From Brucella gallinifaecis (lineage in GTDB: Bacteria > Pseudomonadota > Alphaproteobacteria > Rhizobiales > Rhizobiaceae), in NCBI RefSeq assembly GCF_006476605.1, contig NZ_ML636801.1, positions 62,001 to 126,000 of the forward strand: 64,000 nt of DNA, read 5' to 3'. The position numbers were made by a program, and so were the translations under genes. The notes below the pieces were generated by a model. The model saw nothing but the letters and a program-made list of their open reading frames with translations. It was not told where the DNA came from and ran no database searches. Shown here piece after piece: positions 54,967-63,001 of the stretch. The stretch's first letter is position 1, and every line of letters starts with the position of its first letter.

Positions 54967-56005
54967 AGCCGAGAACCTCCGTAGCGTCTGCATGGGTGTT
55001 GAAATAGGCGATAGCGGCGTCCAGTTTTGCCTTGTCCCGGGTGGGCAAGCCAATGAACATGGTTCCAACCGGTTCACCCTGAATAGTATCCATGCCGCCA
55101 TGGATCAGTTGCAGCGCAATATCTGTTGCCAGTGTTGCTTCGCTGAAAAATGCACCCTTGGCAGCGAGGCCCGAGAGCTTGACCCTGGTAATGGCAAGAT
55201 CGCCGGTTGTGCCAAGGCGCTCGCGCCACACGGCAGGCAGTTCCGGCTCCAGAACTTGCAACATGCTTTGCGTGATGGGCGATTGCGGATTGGCAAACAC
55301 TTTCCAGACCGGGCCTTGTTCGGCGATTATGCCGTGATCCAGCACGATCACCCGGTCAGCAATACGGCGGATAACGTCCATTTCATGGGTGATGAGCAGG
55401 ATGGTCAGGCCAAGCTTGGTGTTGATATCTTTTAGCAGCGCCAGAATCGACTGGGTTGTTTCTGGATCGAGCGCCGAGGTTGCTTCATCAGAAAGCAAAA
55501 CAGCGGGTTCGGCAGCAAGGGCGCGTGCAATGCCGACGCGCTGCTTCTGGCCGCCGGAAAGCTGGGCCGGATATTGCGTGGCCTTGTCGGAAAGACCGAC
55601 CAGTTCAAGCAATTCCGCTACACGCTTGATGCGTTGCTTTTTTGCTATGCCTGCGATTTTGAGCGGCAATGCAACGTTTTGCGCAACGGTTTTGGCAGAT
55701 AGAAGATTGAAATGCTGGAATACCATGCCGATGCGGCGGCGTACGGGACGTAGCGCATCTTCACCAAGGCCGGTGATTTCACGGCCTTCAATTTTAATTG
55801 AGCCGCTATCGGTTTTTTCAAGACCATTGACGCAACGGATCAGCGTGGATTTACCCGCGCCGCTGCGACCAATGATGCCGAGAATTTCGCCCCGTGCGAC
55901 AGAAAGAGAGACGCCATTGATCGCCGGAGTTTCGCCGAACATTCGGCGCACGTCTTTCATTGCGACGATGGGCGCTAATGCGGCGGGAGGCTGTTCAATG
56001 GTCAC
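54947..56005 (-). CDS. metN: Methionine ABC transporter ATP-binding protein MetN
   Basis: A 352-residue ATPase. GIIGRSGAGKSTLIRC is Walker A, QLSGGQKQRVGIARAL the signature, VLLSDEATSALDPET Walker B with the D-loop, and LLITHEMDV the switch histidine. Residues 270-345 form the NIL domain that binds methionine and inhibits transport when the cell pool is high. An unusual N-terminal Pro/Ala stretch (EQPPAALAPIVAM) precedes the ATPase domain. Confidence 0.95.
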   Translation of the reverse strand: MTIEQPPAALAPIVAMKDVRRMFGETPAINGVSLSVARGEILGIIGRSGAGKSTLIRCVNGLEKTDSGSIKIEGREITGLGEDALRPVRRRIGMVFQHFNLLSAKTVAQNVALPLKIAGIAKKQRIKRVAELLELVGLSDKATQYPAQLSGGQKQRVGIARALAAEPAVLLSDEATSALDPETTQSILALLKDINTKLGLTILLITHEMDVIRRIADRVIVLDHGIIAEQGPVWKVFANPQSPITQSMLQVLEPELPAVWRERLGTTGDLAITRVKLSGLAAKGAFFSEATLATDIALQLIHGGMDTIQGEPVGTMFIGLPTRDKAKLDAAIAYFNTHADATEVLGYVSSNA

Positions 56006-56149
56006 GGTCGTTTCTTCTGTTTTTTATGTCGCGGTAAAAAACCACGGCTTGCTAAATCGACAAGGCTTCAAGGAAGATGACGCCAAATGTCATAAGCGCT
56101 TCTAATTAAAGGTGCGTCGATGCTTTTGGGCAATTTTTTTGCATACGTC

Positions 56150-56185
56150 AATAAAAGCCGCGCCGGAAATGATATCCGGCGCGGT
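56150..56185 (-). terminator. Intrinsic terminator/attenuating hairpin between metQ and metN
   Basis: CCGCGCCGGA and TCCGGCGCGG form a perfect 10-bp stem with a 7-base loop; on the minus strand it is followed by CTTTTATT. It lies just after the metQ stop codon, so much of the metQ transcript should end here, giving more binding protein than transporter. Confidence 0.75.
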
Positions 56186-56204
56186 ATTTCAGGCTGCTGA
56201 AAAA

Positions 56205-57041
56205 TCAGTTCCAGGCTGGAATGCCTGTGCCCTTATAAACGCGGTCCAGTTCGGCCTTGACGGCATCATTCTGGAAGGAGGCAACAAGGTTCTTTACCCA
56301 GTCAGCATTTTCATCCTCAGTGCGCACTGCAATGAAGTTATTATACGGGTTGTTTTCCTTGGATTCCCAACCGATCGCTTCTTCTTTCTTAAGGCCAGCC
56401 TTGCCAGCCCAGTCATTGTTCACGATTGCCACATCCAGATCGTCAATCGAGCGACCAACGACACCGGCGTCGAGTTCCTTGATTTCGATTTTCTTTGGAT
56501 TTTCAATAATATCGATTGGCGTTGCGAGGATACCTGCTTCAGGATTGAGCTTGATGAGGCCGCTTGCTTCGAGAACGCGCAGGGCACGGCCTTCATTCGA
56601 TGGATCATTCGGCACGCCGACAACGGCGCCCTCTTTGAGTTCATCAAGGCTTTTGACCTTGCGTGAATAGATGCCGATTGGCCAGACAGCCGTGTAACCT
56701 GCAACGCTGATCTTGTAACCGTGCTGCTTGATCTGCTCATCAAGATAAGGCTTGTGCTGGAAAGCGTTTGCGTCGATTTCCTTGCGCTCCAGCGCTTCAT
56801 TTGGCTGGTTGTAATCGTTGAAGGTTACGCGCTCAATGATGAGACCGTGCTTCTTGCCTTCTTCGGCAACGACTTTCCAGACGTCTTCATCTTCACCACC
56901 CATGATACCGACCTTGATGGTCTTGTCTTCGGCGTGGCCTGGGGCACTTGCAAAACCGAGTGTCAGGGCGGCTGCGGTGAAAAGAGCGGCTTTCAGACCG
57001 GCGCGGCGGGTCAGCGAATAACGGGAAAGGACTGACGACAT
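56205..57041 (-). CDS. metQ: Methionine-binding protein MetQ (NlpA family)
   Basis: A 278-residue periplasmic binding protein with a signal peptide (KAALFTAAALTLGFASAPGHA). It lacks a lipobox cysteine, so it should be soluble and not lipid-anchored. KTIKVGIMGGEDEDVWKVV, ERVTFNDYNQPNEALERKEIDANAFQHKPYLD (quoted in parts: FNDYNQPNEAL, DANAFQHKPYL) and GVPNDPSNEGRAL are NlpA-family signatures for methionine binding. It is the first gene of the operon on the minus strand; I saw no SAM riboswitch in its leader. Confidence 0.94.
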   Translation of the reverse strand: MSSVLSRYSLTRRAGLKAALFTAAALTLGFASAPGHAEDKTIKVGIMGGEDEDVWKVVAEEGKKHGLIIERVTFNDYNQPNEALERKEIDANAFQHKPYLDEQIKQHGYKISVAGYTAVWPIGIYSRKVKSLDELKEGAVVGVPNDPSNEGRALRVLEASGLIKLNPEAGILATPIDIIENPKKIEIKELDAGVVGRSIDDLDVAIVNNDWAGKAGLKKEEAIGWESKENNPYNNFIAVRTEDENADWVKNLVASFQNDAVKAELDRVYKGTGIPAWN

Positions 57042-57518
57042 TCTTTTTTCCTTGTCTAAAGTTTTTTGGGGAGCCAGATCCGGGAAATAATCATTTTAGA
57101 TGATCTTTCTCCTTCTGCCCACCTTGAGGCCGATCATTTCTGGTTATGAGGCAAGAAACAAGAAAAATTATTTCAGTTTTGCCGGATTCATCGTGAGTAA
57201 AATTGCGTTCGCATCATAATGAGCGGATTGTCTTTTCCATTCACGGGGTTGACCAGAATATGGTTCTAACAATCATCCATGCTGCCCTTTTTAAAACGTC
57301 AGCAAGCTTTCAGATATGGGTATTGGGGATTTTAAAGCAATCCACCAGCGATTGCATAAATGCAGGTGATGATAAGCGCACTGAAGCCAAAACCAATAAT
57401 GAACAGATTAAGTATGCGCACTTTCTCCTCCCGATGAAGCCCGGGCGGTTATGTGCGAGTTGAACGGAAATGTCTACCTTAAATTGTATGCATTCAAACT
57501 AAAGTTGTAACGTCTGTA
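57042..57518. other. Non-coding region upstream of metQ
   Basis: About 480 bases without a convincing gene on either strand. The part next to metQ (57042-57180) should hold its promoter; the minus-strand leader has a ribosome-binding site (AAGGAAAAA-like) before the ATG. I looked for SAM-II and other SAM aptamer cores and did not find them. Confidence 0.45.
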
Positions 57519-57565
57519 TTAGGGCCTGACCCTAAGGTTGGCCGGGGCTTGCTCCGACCAACCTT
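57519..57565. repeat. Short palindrome plus adjacent hairpin
   Basis: TTAGGGCCTGACCCTAA (6-bp arms) is followed directly by AAGGTTGG (57534-57541) pairing with CCAACCTT (57558-57565). The palindrome belongs to the family at 11595 and 29164. It leads without a gap into the two-hairpin repeat at 57566. Confidence 0.7.
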
Positions 57566-57665
57566 AGAGCGCCAATCTGATTCAATCAGATTGGCGCTCT
57601 AACTCCTTTTACTTGAAGCATAATCTTATCGATCTTCGTTGAACGAAGGTCGGATCATGCTCTCG
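57566..57665. repeat. Composite two-hairpin intergenic repeat, type A copy 3
   Basis: The first stem is a perfect inverted repeat with 17-bp arms (AGAGCGCCAATCTGATT and its complement, 57566-57600) around a single C. The linker AACTCCTTTTACTTG and the second stem starting GAAGCATAATC match the copy at 32477-32583. It lies just downstream of the TPP enzyme gene. Confidence 0.9.
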
Positions 57666-57689
57666 TGAAACTCTGTAATATGAGACCTG

Positions 57690-59384
57690 TCAGCGTTGTT
57701 TTGCCAGTCCCTGTTCCCGCATTTGGCTTAATGTCATTTTGGGTGAAAGCGCTTCAGGGTCAATGCGGATTTCAATAAGGCCCGGCTTGCCAGACTGCTC
57801 GCATTGTTTGAAGGCTTTAGCAAAGTCTGCCGTTTTTTCTACCGTTTCCCCATGCAGGCCATAGGCACGGGCAAGGGATGCAAAGTCAGGATTGGCAAGA
57901 GCTGTACCAGATACGCGACCCGGATAGGTACGCTCCTGATGCATGCGGATTGTGCCATACATGCCATTATTGATGACGATAAAAATTGCCTTGGCGCCAT
58001 ATTGTGCGGCGGTTGCAAGTTCCTGGCCGTTCATCAGAAAACAGCCATCTCCAGCAAAGCAAATGACGGTGCGCTCCGGTGCTGTCAATTTGGCTGCGAC
58101 GGCTGCCGGAACACCATAGCCCATCGAACCGTTGGTTGGCGCCAATTGGCTGCGATAAGTGCAATATTGATAGAAGCGATGCGGCCATGCTGAATAATTG
58201 CCGGCGCCATTGGTAATTATTGCATCTTCAGGCAGATGGGCACGCAACCATTCCATGATCTCGCCCATCTGGACATTGCCCGGAATGGTGGGTGTTTTCA
58301 GATTGTCGCGGTAATCAGCATTGGTGCTTTCTGCCCATGCTGTCCAGCGAGGATTGGGGATTGCGTCAAGTCTGGATGCCGCTTTGGTGAAGGCGGGCAT
58401 TGTGGCGTTGACAGGCATATCTGCGTGATAGACACGGCCCAGCTCTTCCGCGCCTGTGTGAACATGGATGAGCTTCTGCCTGGGCACCGGTATATTGACC
58501 AGCTCATAGCCTTGTGTGGTCATTTCGCCAAGGCGTGCGCCAATCACGATTAAAAGGTCTGAACCCTTGACGCGGGCTGCCAGTTTCGGACTGATTGATG
58601 TACCCATTTCGCCAGCATAAAGCGGGTGGGTGTTGTCGAACATATCCTGACAACGGAAGGATGCAGCAACCGGCAGTGACATATTTTCTGCAAAGCTTTG
58701 CAGATCGCGGACCGCTTGTGCATTCCAGCCACCGCCTCCGACGATCATTAATGGACGCTCTGCCTTTTCGAGAAGCGCTTTCATGTCCTGCAACTGCTCG
58801 TTGCCGGGATGTATCTCGATCTGCTTATAGGGCGGTGCATCGCTGACGGTCGCAAGTGATGTCAGCATATCTTCAGGAAGGGCAATGACGACAGGGCCTG
58901 GGCGTCCATTGACGGCTCGGTGAAAGGCTTGGCTGACCAGTTCCGGGATACGCGCGGCATCATCGATCTGCACGACCCATTTGGCCATCTGGCCGAACAT
59001 GCGGCGGTAATCAATTTCCTGAAATGCTTCGCGTTCCACCTGATCGCTTGCAACCTGTCCGATGAATAAAAGCATCGGTGTGGAGTCCTGAAAAGCTGTA
59101 TGAACACCGACAGAAGCATTGGTGGCACCGGGACCGCGCGTGACAAAACAAATTCCGGGCTTGCCGGTCAGCTTGCCATAGGCTTCGGCCATGTAAGCCG
59201 CGCCACCTTCCTGACGACAGACGATAAGATCAATTTGCTCACTCACGTCATGAAAAGCATCAAGGGCTGCAAGATAGCTTTCACCGGGCACGCAGAAAAC
59301 GCGGTCGACACCGTGAATGTTTAAAGCATCCACCAATATCTGGCCGCCATTGCGTGCGTTGGAGCTGGTTATGGATTTGTGCAT
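57690..59384 (-). CDS. Thiamine-pyrophosphate-dependent enzyme, acetolactate-synthase-like
   Basis: A 564-residue ThDP enzyme with the three-domain layout of acetolactate synthase/benzoylformate decarboxylase. VCRQEGGAAYMAEAYGKLTG contains the glutamate that activates thiamine, GDGCFLMNGQELATAAQYGA and VINNGMYGTI form the metal/diphosphate-binding motif (GDG to NN). The ilvH regulatory gene is not adjacent and the neighbourhood has no branched-chain genes, so it may act on another 2-oxo acid. Start ATG 59384 follows GAGGAGGGG; the frame is open 13 codons further. Confidence 0.9.
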   Translation of the reverse strand: MHKSITSSNARNGGQILVDALNIHGVDRVFCVPGESYLAALDAFHDVSEQIDLIVCRQEGGAAYMAEAYGKLTGKPGICFVTRGPGATNASVGVHTAFQDSTPMLLFIGQVASDQVEREAFQEIDYRRMFGQMAKWVVQIDDAARIPELVSQAFHRAVNGRPGPVVIALPEDMLTSLATVSDAPPYKQIEIHPGNEQLQDMKALLEKAERPLMIVGGGGWNAQAVRDLQSFAENMSLPVAASFRCQDMFDNTHPLYAGEMGTSISPKLAARVKGSDLLIVIGARLGEMTTQGYELVNIPVPRQKLIHVHTGAEELGRVYHADMPVNATMPAFTKAASRLDAIPNPRWTAWAESTNADYRDNLKTPTIPGNVQMGEIMEWLRAHLPEDAIITNGAGNYSAWPHRFYQYCTYRSQLAPTNGSMGYGVPAAVAAKLTAPERTVICFAGDGCFLMNGQELATAAQYGAKAIFIVINNGMYGTIRMHQERTYPGRVSGTALANPDFASLARAYGLHGETVEKTADFAKAFKQCEQSGKPGLIEIRIDPEALSPKMTLSQMREQGLAKQR

Positions 59385-59688
59385 TTCCCCTCCTCTCAAA
59401 ATGTCGAAACGACTTTGGCGCAATGCGTTTTATTTTTTGCAATATGATCCGATATCTTGTCTTCGATATCTGGCTCCTCCTCGCAAACGCCATAAGGGAT
59501 AACAGCATAGTGAAGCATGCGAATACAGCGTCAACATGATGAGGAAAGCTGATGAACTCATGTTGGGTAATTATGGATAAAATGCGCTGGAAAATGCCAG
59601 TCATGATCTATGGGCTGTAATGGCCTTGATTGATCGTCCGAAATGATGCGTCTTTGCATCTATTGTTTTTGTGAGTCTCGAGTCGACC
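59385..59688. other. Divergent intergenic region between the TPP enzyme and D-aminopeptidase genes
   Basis: About 300 bases that must contain the two opposing promoters. I see no repeat element and no short gene in it. An in-frame GTG at 59671 would extend the D-aminopeptidase by six residues. Confidence 0.5.
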
Positions 59689-61245
59689 ATGCCGAAGTTT
59701 GATACGTCTGCCCTTGAAACCTTCGTTCGCCACATTCCGCAAAATTATAAAGGCCCGGGTGGTGTGGTCGCTGTATTGAAAGATGGCGAAGTTATCTTGC
59801 AGCATGCCTGGGGTTTTGCAGATCTTCGTGCACGAAAGCCCATGACGGCAGAAACACGGATGCCGATCTGCTCGGTCAGTAAACAGTTTACCTGTGGAAT
59901 ATTGCTTGATGTGGTGGGCGAACCAGAGCTTCTCGATGATGCGCTGACGGCTTATCTCCACAATTTTGAAGCAGAGCGCCCCGCCGTTCGTGATCTTTGT
60001 AATAACCAGTCCGGCTTGCGTGATTACTGGGCATTGAGCGTTTTATGCGGTGCTGAGCCGGAAGGTGTTTTTTTGCCTGAACAGGCGCAAAGTCTGTTGC
60101 GCCGCCTCAAGAGCACACATTTTGAACCCGGCACGCATTATTCTTATTGCAACGGCAATTTCCGCATTCTTGCTGATTTAATCGAAACCTATACCGGACG
60201 CCGTTTGATTGATCTTTTGCGCGAGCATATTTTCAAGCCTGCGGGTATGAAGAGTGCCGAGCTTATTCCCGATACGGCGCTGTTTGATGAGTGTACAGGC
60301 TATGAAGGCGATACGGTTCGAGGGTTTTTACCTGCAACCAATCGCATTCACTGGATGGGGGATGCCGGTATTTGTGCCTCGCTCAATGATATGATTGCCT
60401 GGGAACAATTTATTGATGCAACGCGCGATGATGATGAGGGGCTTTATCGACGATTGAGCAGCCCCCAGACGTTCAGGGATGGGTCACAGGCACCTTATGG
60501 TTTCGGACTCCGCTTTGAAGAGCTTGGTGGAAAGCGCTTGAGCGGCCATGGTGGTGCATTGCGCGGCTGGCGCTGCCAACGCTGGCATTGTGCGGATGAG
60601 CGGCTTTCGACAATCGCCATGTTCAATTTCGAAGGCGGGGCTTCCGAAGTTGCTTTCAAACTGATGAATATTGCTTTGGGCCTGTCGACGACTGATGTGT
60701 CAAAGGTCGAGGCTGATGCAGCATGGTTTGGTTCATGGCTGGATGATGAAACAGGACTTGTTCTGAGTCTGGAGGATGCCGGTCGTGGTCGCATGAAAGC
60801 GCGCTTTGGCACCAGCCCTGAAATGATGGATGTGGTCAGTCCAGATGAAGCCCGTTCATCTGTCACCAGAATTCGTCGTAAGGGAGATGTTATTACGCTT
60901 AACCGACCGGAAGAGAAGCTTAGTCTGACCATGCATCGTGTTAAAGGCGCGGCCAGACAGGATATTATCGGGCGCTATCACAGCGATGAACTGGATGCGG
61001 ATTTGCTTCTGGTTTCCAAAGGTGGCGCGATCTATGGCGCTTTTGAAGGCTTTCTCGGCAAAAGCGATATGTATCCGCTTTACAGCGTCGGGGCAGATGT
61101 CTGGCTGCTGCCGGTTCAACGCTCGATGGATGCACCGTCTCCGGATGAGTGGAAGCTTGTTTTTCGCCGTGATGATCAGGGTGAGATCACAGATTTGAGC
61201 GTTGGTTGCTGGCTTGCTCGTGGTGTTGAATACAGGAAAGTTTAG
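59689..61245 (+). CDS. dap: D-aminopeptidase (DAP, S12 family)
   Basis: A 518-residue penicillin-recognising serine peptidase that removes N-terminal D-amino acids such as D-alanine from peptides. With ATG 59689 as start, the catalytic residues fall at Ser62 and Lys65 (CSVSKQF), Tyr153 (YSYCNGNF) and His287 ([10 protein letters not shown]), the same numbers I recall for the Ochrobactrum anthropi enzyme, and the N-terminus [10 protein letters not shown] agrees. After the catalytic domain (1-330) come two eight-stranded beta-barrel domains; the last one reaches into the active site in the known structure. A cytosolic enzyme with biotechnological interest. It stands alone. Confidence 0.95.
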   Translation: MPKFDTSALETFVRHIPQNYKGPGGVVAVLKDGEVILQHAWGFADLRARKPMTAETRMPICSVSKQFTCGILLDVVGEPELLDDALTAYLHNFEAERPAVRDLCNNQSGLRDYWALSVLCGAEPEGVFLPEQAQSLLRRLKSTHFEPGTHYSYCNGNFRILADLIETYTGRRLIDLLREHIFKPAGMKSAELIPDTALFDECTGYEGDTVRGFLPATNRIHWMGDAGICASLNDMIAWEQFIDATRDDDEGLYRRLSSPQTFRDGSQAPYGFGLRFEELGGKRLSGHGGALRGWRCQRWHCADERLSTIAMFNFEGGASEVAFKLMNIALGLSTTDVSKVEADAAWFGSWLDDETGLVLSLEDAGRGRMKARFGTSPEMMDVVSPDEARSSVTRIRRKGDVITLNRPEEKLSLTMHRVKGAARQDIIGRYHSDELDADLLLVSKGGAIYGAFEGFLGKSDMYPLYSVGADVWLLPVQRSMDAPSPDEWKLVFRRDDQGEITDLSVGCWLARGVEYRKV

Positions 61246-61287
61246 CCACAAAGGGATTGAAAACAAGCACCTGTGCAACAGGCGTAA

Positions 61288-62013
61288 TCAGATTGCCTCG
61301 AGAATGCGTTTAACGCCAAATGTAATCACGCCTTCCATGGTTGCGCGTGCTTTTTGCTGGTCGCGTGATGCGATTGCATGGGCGATGCGCAAATGATTGG
61401 CCGCGCATTCGGCAATGCCTTCGGGTGAGCTTGCAGGGGAGGAGAGCTGGAACGAAATGGCAAGAGCCGCCTCGATCAGGCTGCTGACCGAGCGCATAAA
61501 AGGATTTCCGGACATGCGTGCGATTGCCAGATGAAAATCCAGATCCACTTTGGCAATGGATTCAGGCGTATGCTTTGGATCGTCGAATTTGGCTGCAAGA
61601 GCATAGAGTTCAACAAGTTCTTCGCTGGTTGCATTTTTTGCGGCCGCTGCCGCTGCCGCAGGCTCCAGCGCCATGCGCATTTCGGCCAGATGATCGACAA
61701 AGACTTCATCGAAGCCAGCTTCAAAACGCCATGTCAGCACATCGGGATCGAAGAAATTCCAAGAGCTGGCACCAAGGACACGGGTGCCAACCTTGGCTTT
61801 TGCCTCGATCAATCGTTTGGCTGCGAGCGTTTTCATGGCTTCGCGCAGAACAGTACGGGAAACGCCAAAGCGCAGTGACAATTCATTATCACCCGGCAGT
61901 ATCGAGCCTTCGGCAATGGTGCCTGCGACAATGCCACGACCAAGCTCATCGACAACAACTGCATGGCTGTTATAGCGCTTGCGTCCGGTTATGGCCGTTT
62001 CCAGCAGTCCCAA
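61288..62013 (-). CDS. FadR/GntR-family transcriptional regulator
   Basis: A 241-residue regulator. The N-terminal winged helix is DELGRGIVAGTIAEGSILPG and ELSLRFGVSRTVLREAMKTL; the C-terminal FCD ligand domain is alpha-helical with metal-binding histidines (DLDFHLAIARMSGN, AANHLRIAHAIASRD). It follows the permease gene by one base on the same strand, so it is part of the transporter operon and probably senses the transported sugar or a sugar acid. Confidence 0.92.
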   Translation of the reverse strand: MGLLETAITGRKRYNSHAVVVDELGRGIVAGTIAEGSILPGDNELSLRFGVSRTVLREAMKTLAAKRLIEAKAKVGTRVLGASSWNFFDPDVLTWRFEAGFDEVFVDHLAEMRMALEPAAAAAAAKNATSEELVELYALAAKFDDPKHTPESIAKVDLDFHLAIARMSGNPFMRSVSSLIEAALAISFQLSSPASSPEGIAECAANHLRIAHAIASRDQQKARATMEGVITFGVKRILEAI

Positions 62014-62014
62014 T

Positions 62015-63001
62015 TCAGACCTCCTTCATGCGTTGTCGGGCTATCCGTATATTGGAAAACCATACAAGTCCCCGCTGTAGCGCAATGAACAGGAACAGCA
62101 AGATGCCGAGTGCTATTTTTGTCCACCACGAGGACAATGTTCCATCAAATACGATATAGGTCTGTATCAGTCCCTGTATCAGAATGCCGACAAAAGTTCC
62201 TGCCACCAGACCAGCCCCGCCGGTCAGAAGCGTGCCGCCGATCACCACTGATGCAATGGCGTCAAGCTCCACTCCAACGGTTGCAAGGGAATAGCCGGAT
62301 GAAGTGTAAAGCGTATAGACGATCCCTGCTATGCCAGCAAGTACGCCTGACATGGTGTAGATGCCGATGGTGGTTCGGCCAATGGGCACACCCATCAGTT
62401 CGGCTGATTGTGCGTTTCCACCGATGGCATAGATATTGGCGCCAAAGCGCGTCCGCTTTGCAATAATGGCACCAATGACGAAGATCAGCAGCATCAGCAT
62501 GGCAATGAAGGTCAGCCTTCCGCCGCCCGGCAACCGAAAATAAAAGCCTTGCAGCGTTTCGATGAAGGGATGCGAAATCGGCACTGATTGTGTGGAAATC
62601 AGGAAGGCTGCACCGCGTGCCAGAAACATACCGGCCAGGGTTGCTACAAAGGGCGGGATGCCAAGGAAATGAATCATCATTCCCATCCATGCGCCAAAGA
62701 GGGCTGCGATTATTAAAACGAGGCCAAAGGCCATCAGTGGATGCACACCCAGTTGACCAACGAGTACGGCTACAAAAACACTGGTGAAGGCGATGACTGA
62801 ACCGACAGAAAGATCGATGCCGCCTGAGATAATGACAAAGGTCATGCCAACGGCTGCGATGCCTAAAAAGGCATTGTCGGTCAGCAGATTACCGATCACC
62901 CGCGTTGACAGCATGTTTGGAAACTGGATAACGCAGATTGCATAAGCGATCAGGAATATCGCGAGCGTTGTGACAAAAGGCAGATTGCGAAGCACTCTCA
63001 T
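62015..63001 (-). CDS. Sugar ABC transporter permease (RbsC/YjfF family)
   Basis: A 328-residue polytopic membrane protein with about eight to ten helices. VIISGGIDLSVGSVIAFTSV is the conserved RbsC-type segment, IYAIGGNAQSAELMGVPIGR the cytoplasmic loop and DAIASVVIGGTLLTGGAGLV the family end motif. It resembles YjfF, one of two permeases of the YtfQRT-YjfF galactofuranose importer. Its start overlaps the preceding permease gene by four bases. Confidence 0.92.
   Translation of the reverse strand: MRVLRNLPFVTTLAIFLIAYAICVIQFPNMLSTRVIGNLLTDNAFLGIAAVGMTFVIISGGIDLSVGSVIAFTSVFVAVLVGQLGVHPLMAFGLVLIIAALFGAWMGMMIHFLGIPPFVATLAGMFLARGAAFLISTQSVPISHPFIETLQGFYFRLPGGGRLTFIAMLMLLIFVIGAIIAKRTRFGANIYAIGGNAQSAELMGVPIGRTTIGIYTMSGVLAGIAGIVYTLYTSSGYSLATVGVELDAIASVVIGGTLLTGGAGLVAGTFVGILIQGLIQTYIVFDGTLSSWWTKIALGILLFLFIALQRGLVWFSNIRIARQRMKEV

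Noticed and set aside
57042-57200. SAM riboswitch in the metQ leader
   Set aside because: The gene function made it likely, but I could not find the SAM-II, SAM-I or SAM/SAH conserved core on the minus strand.
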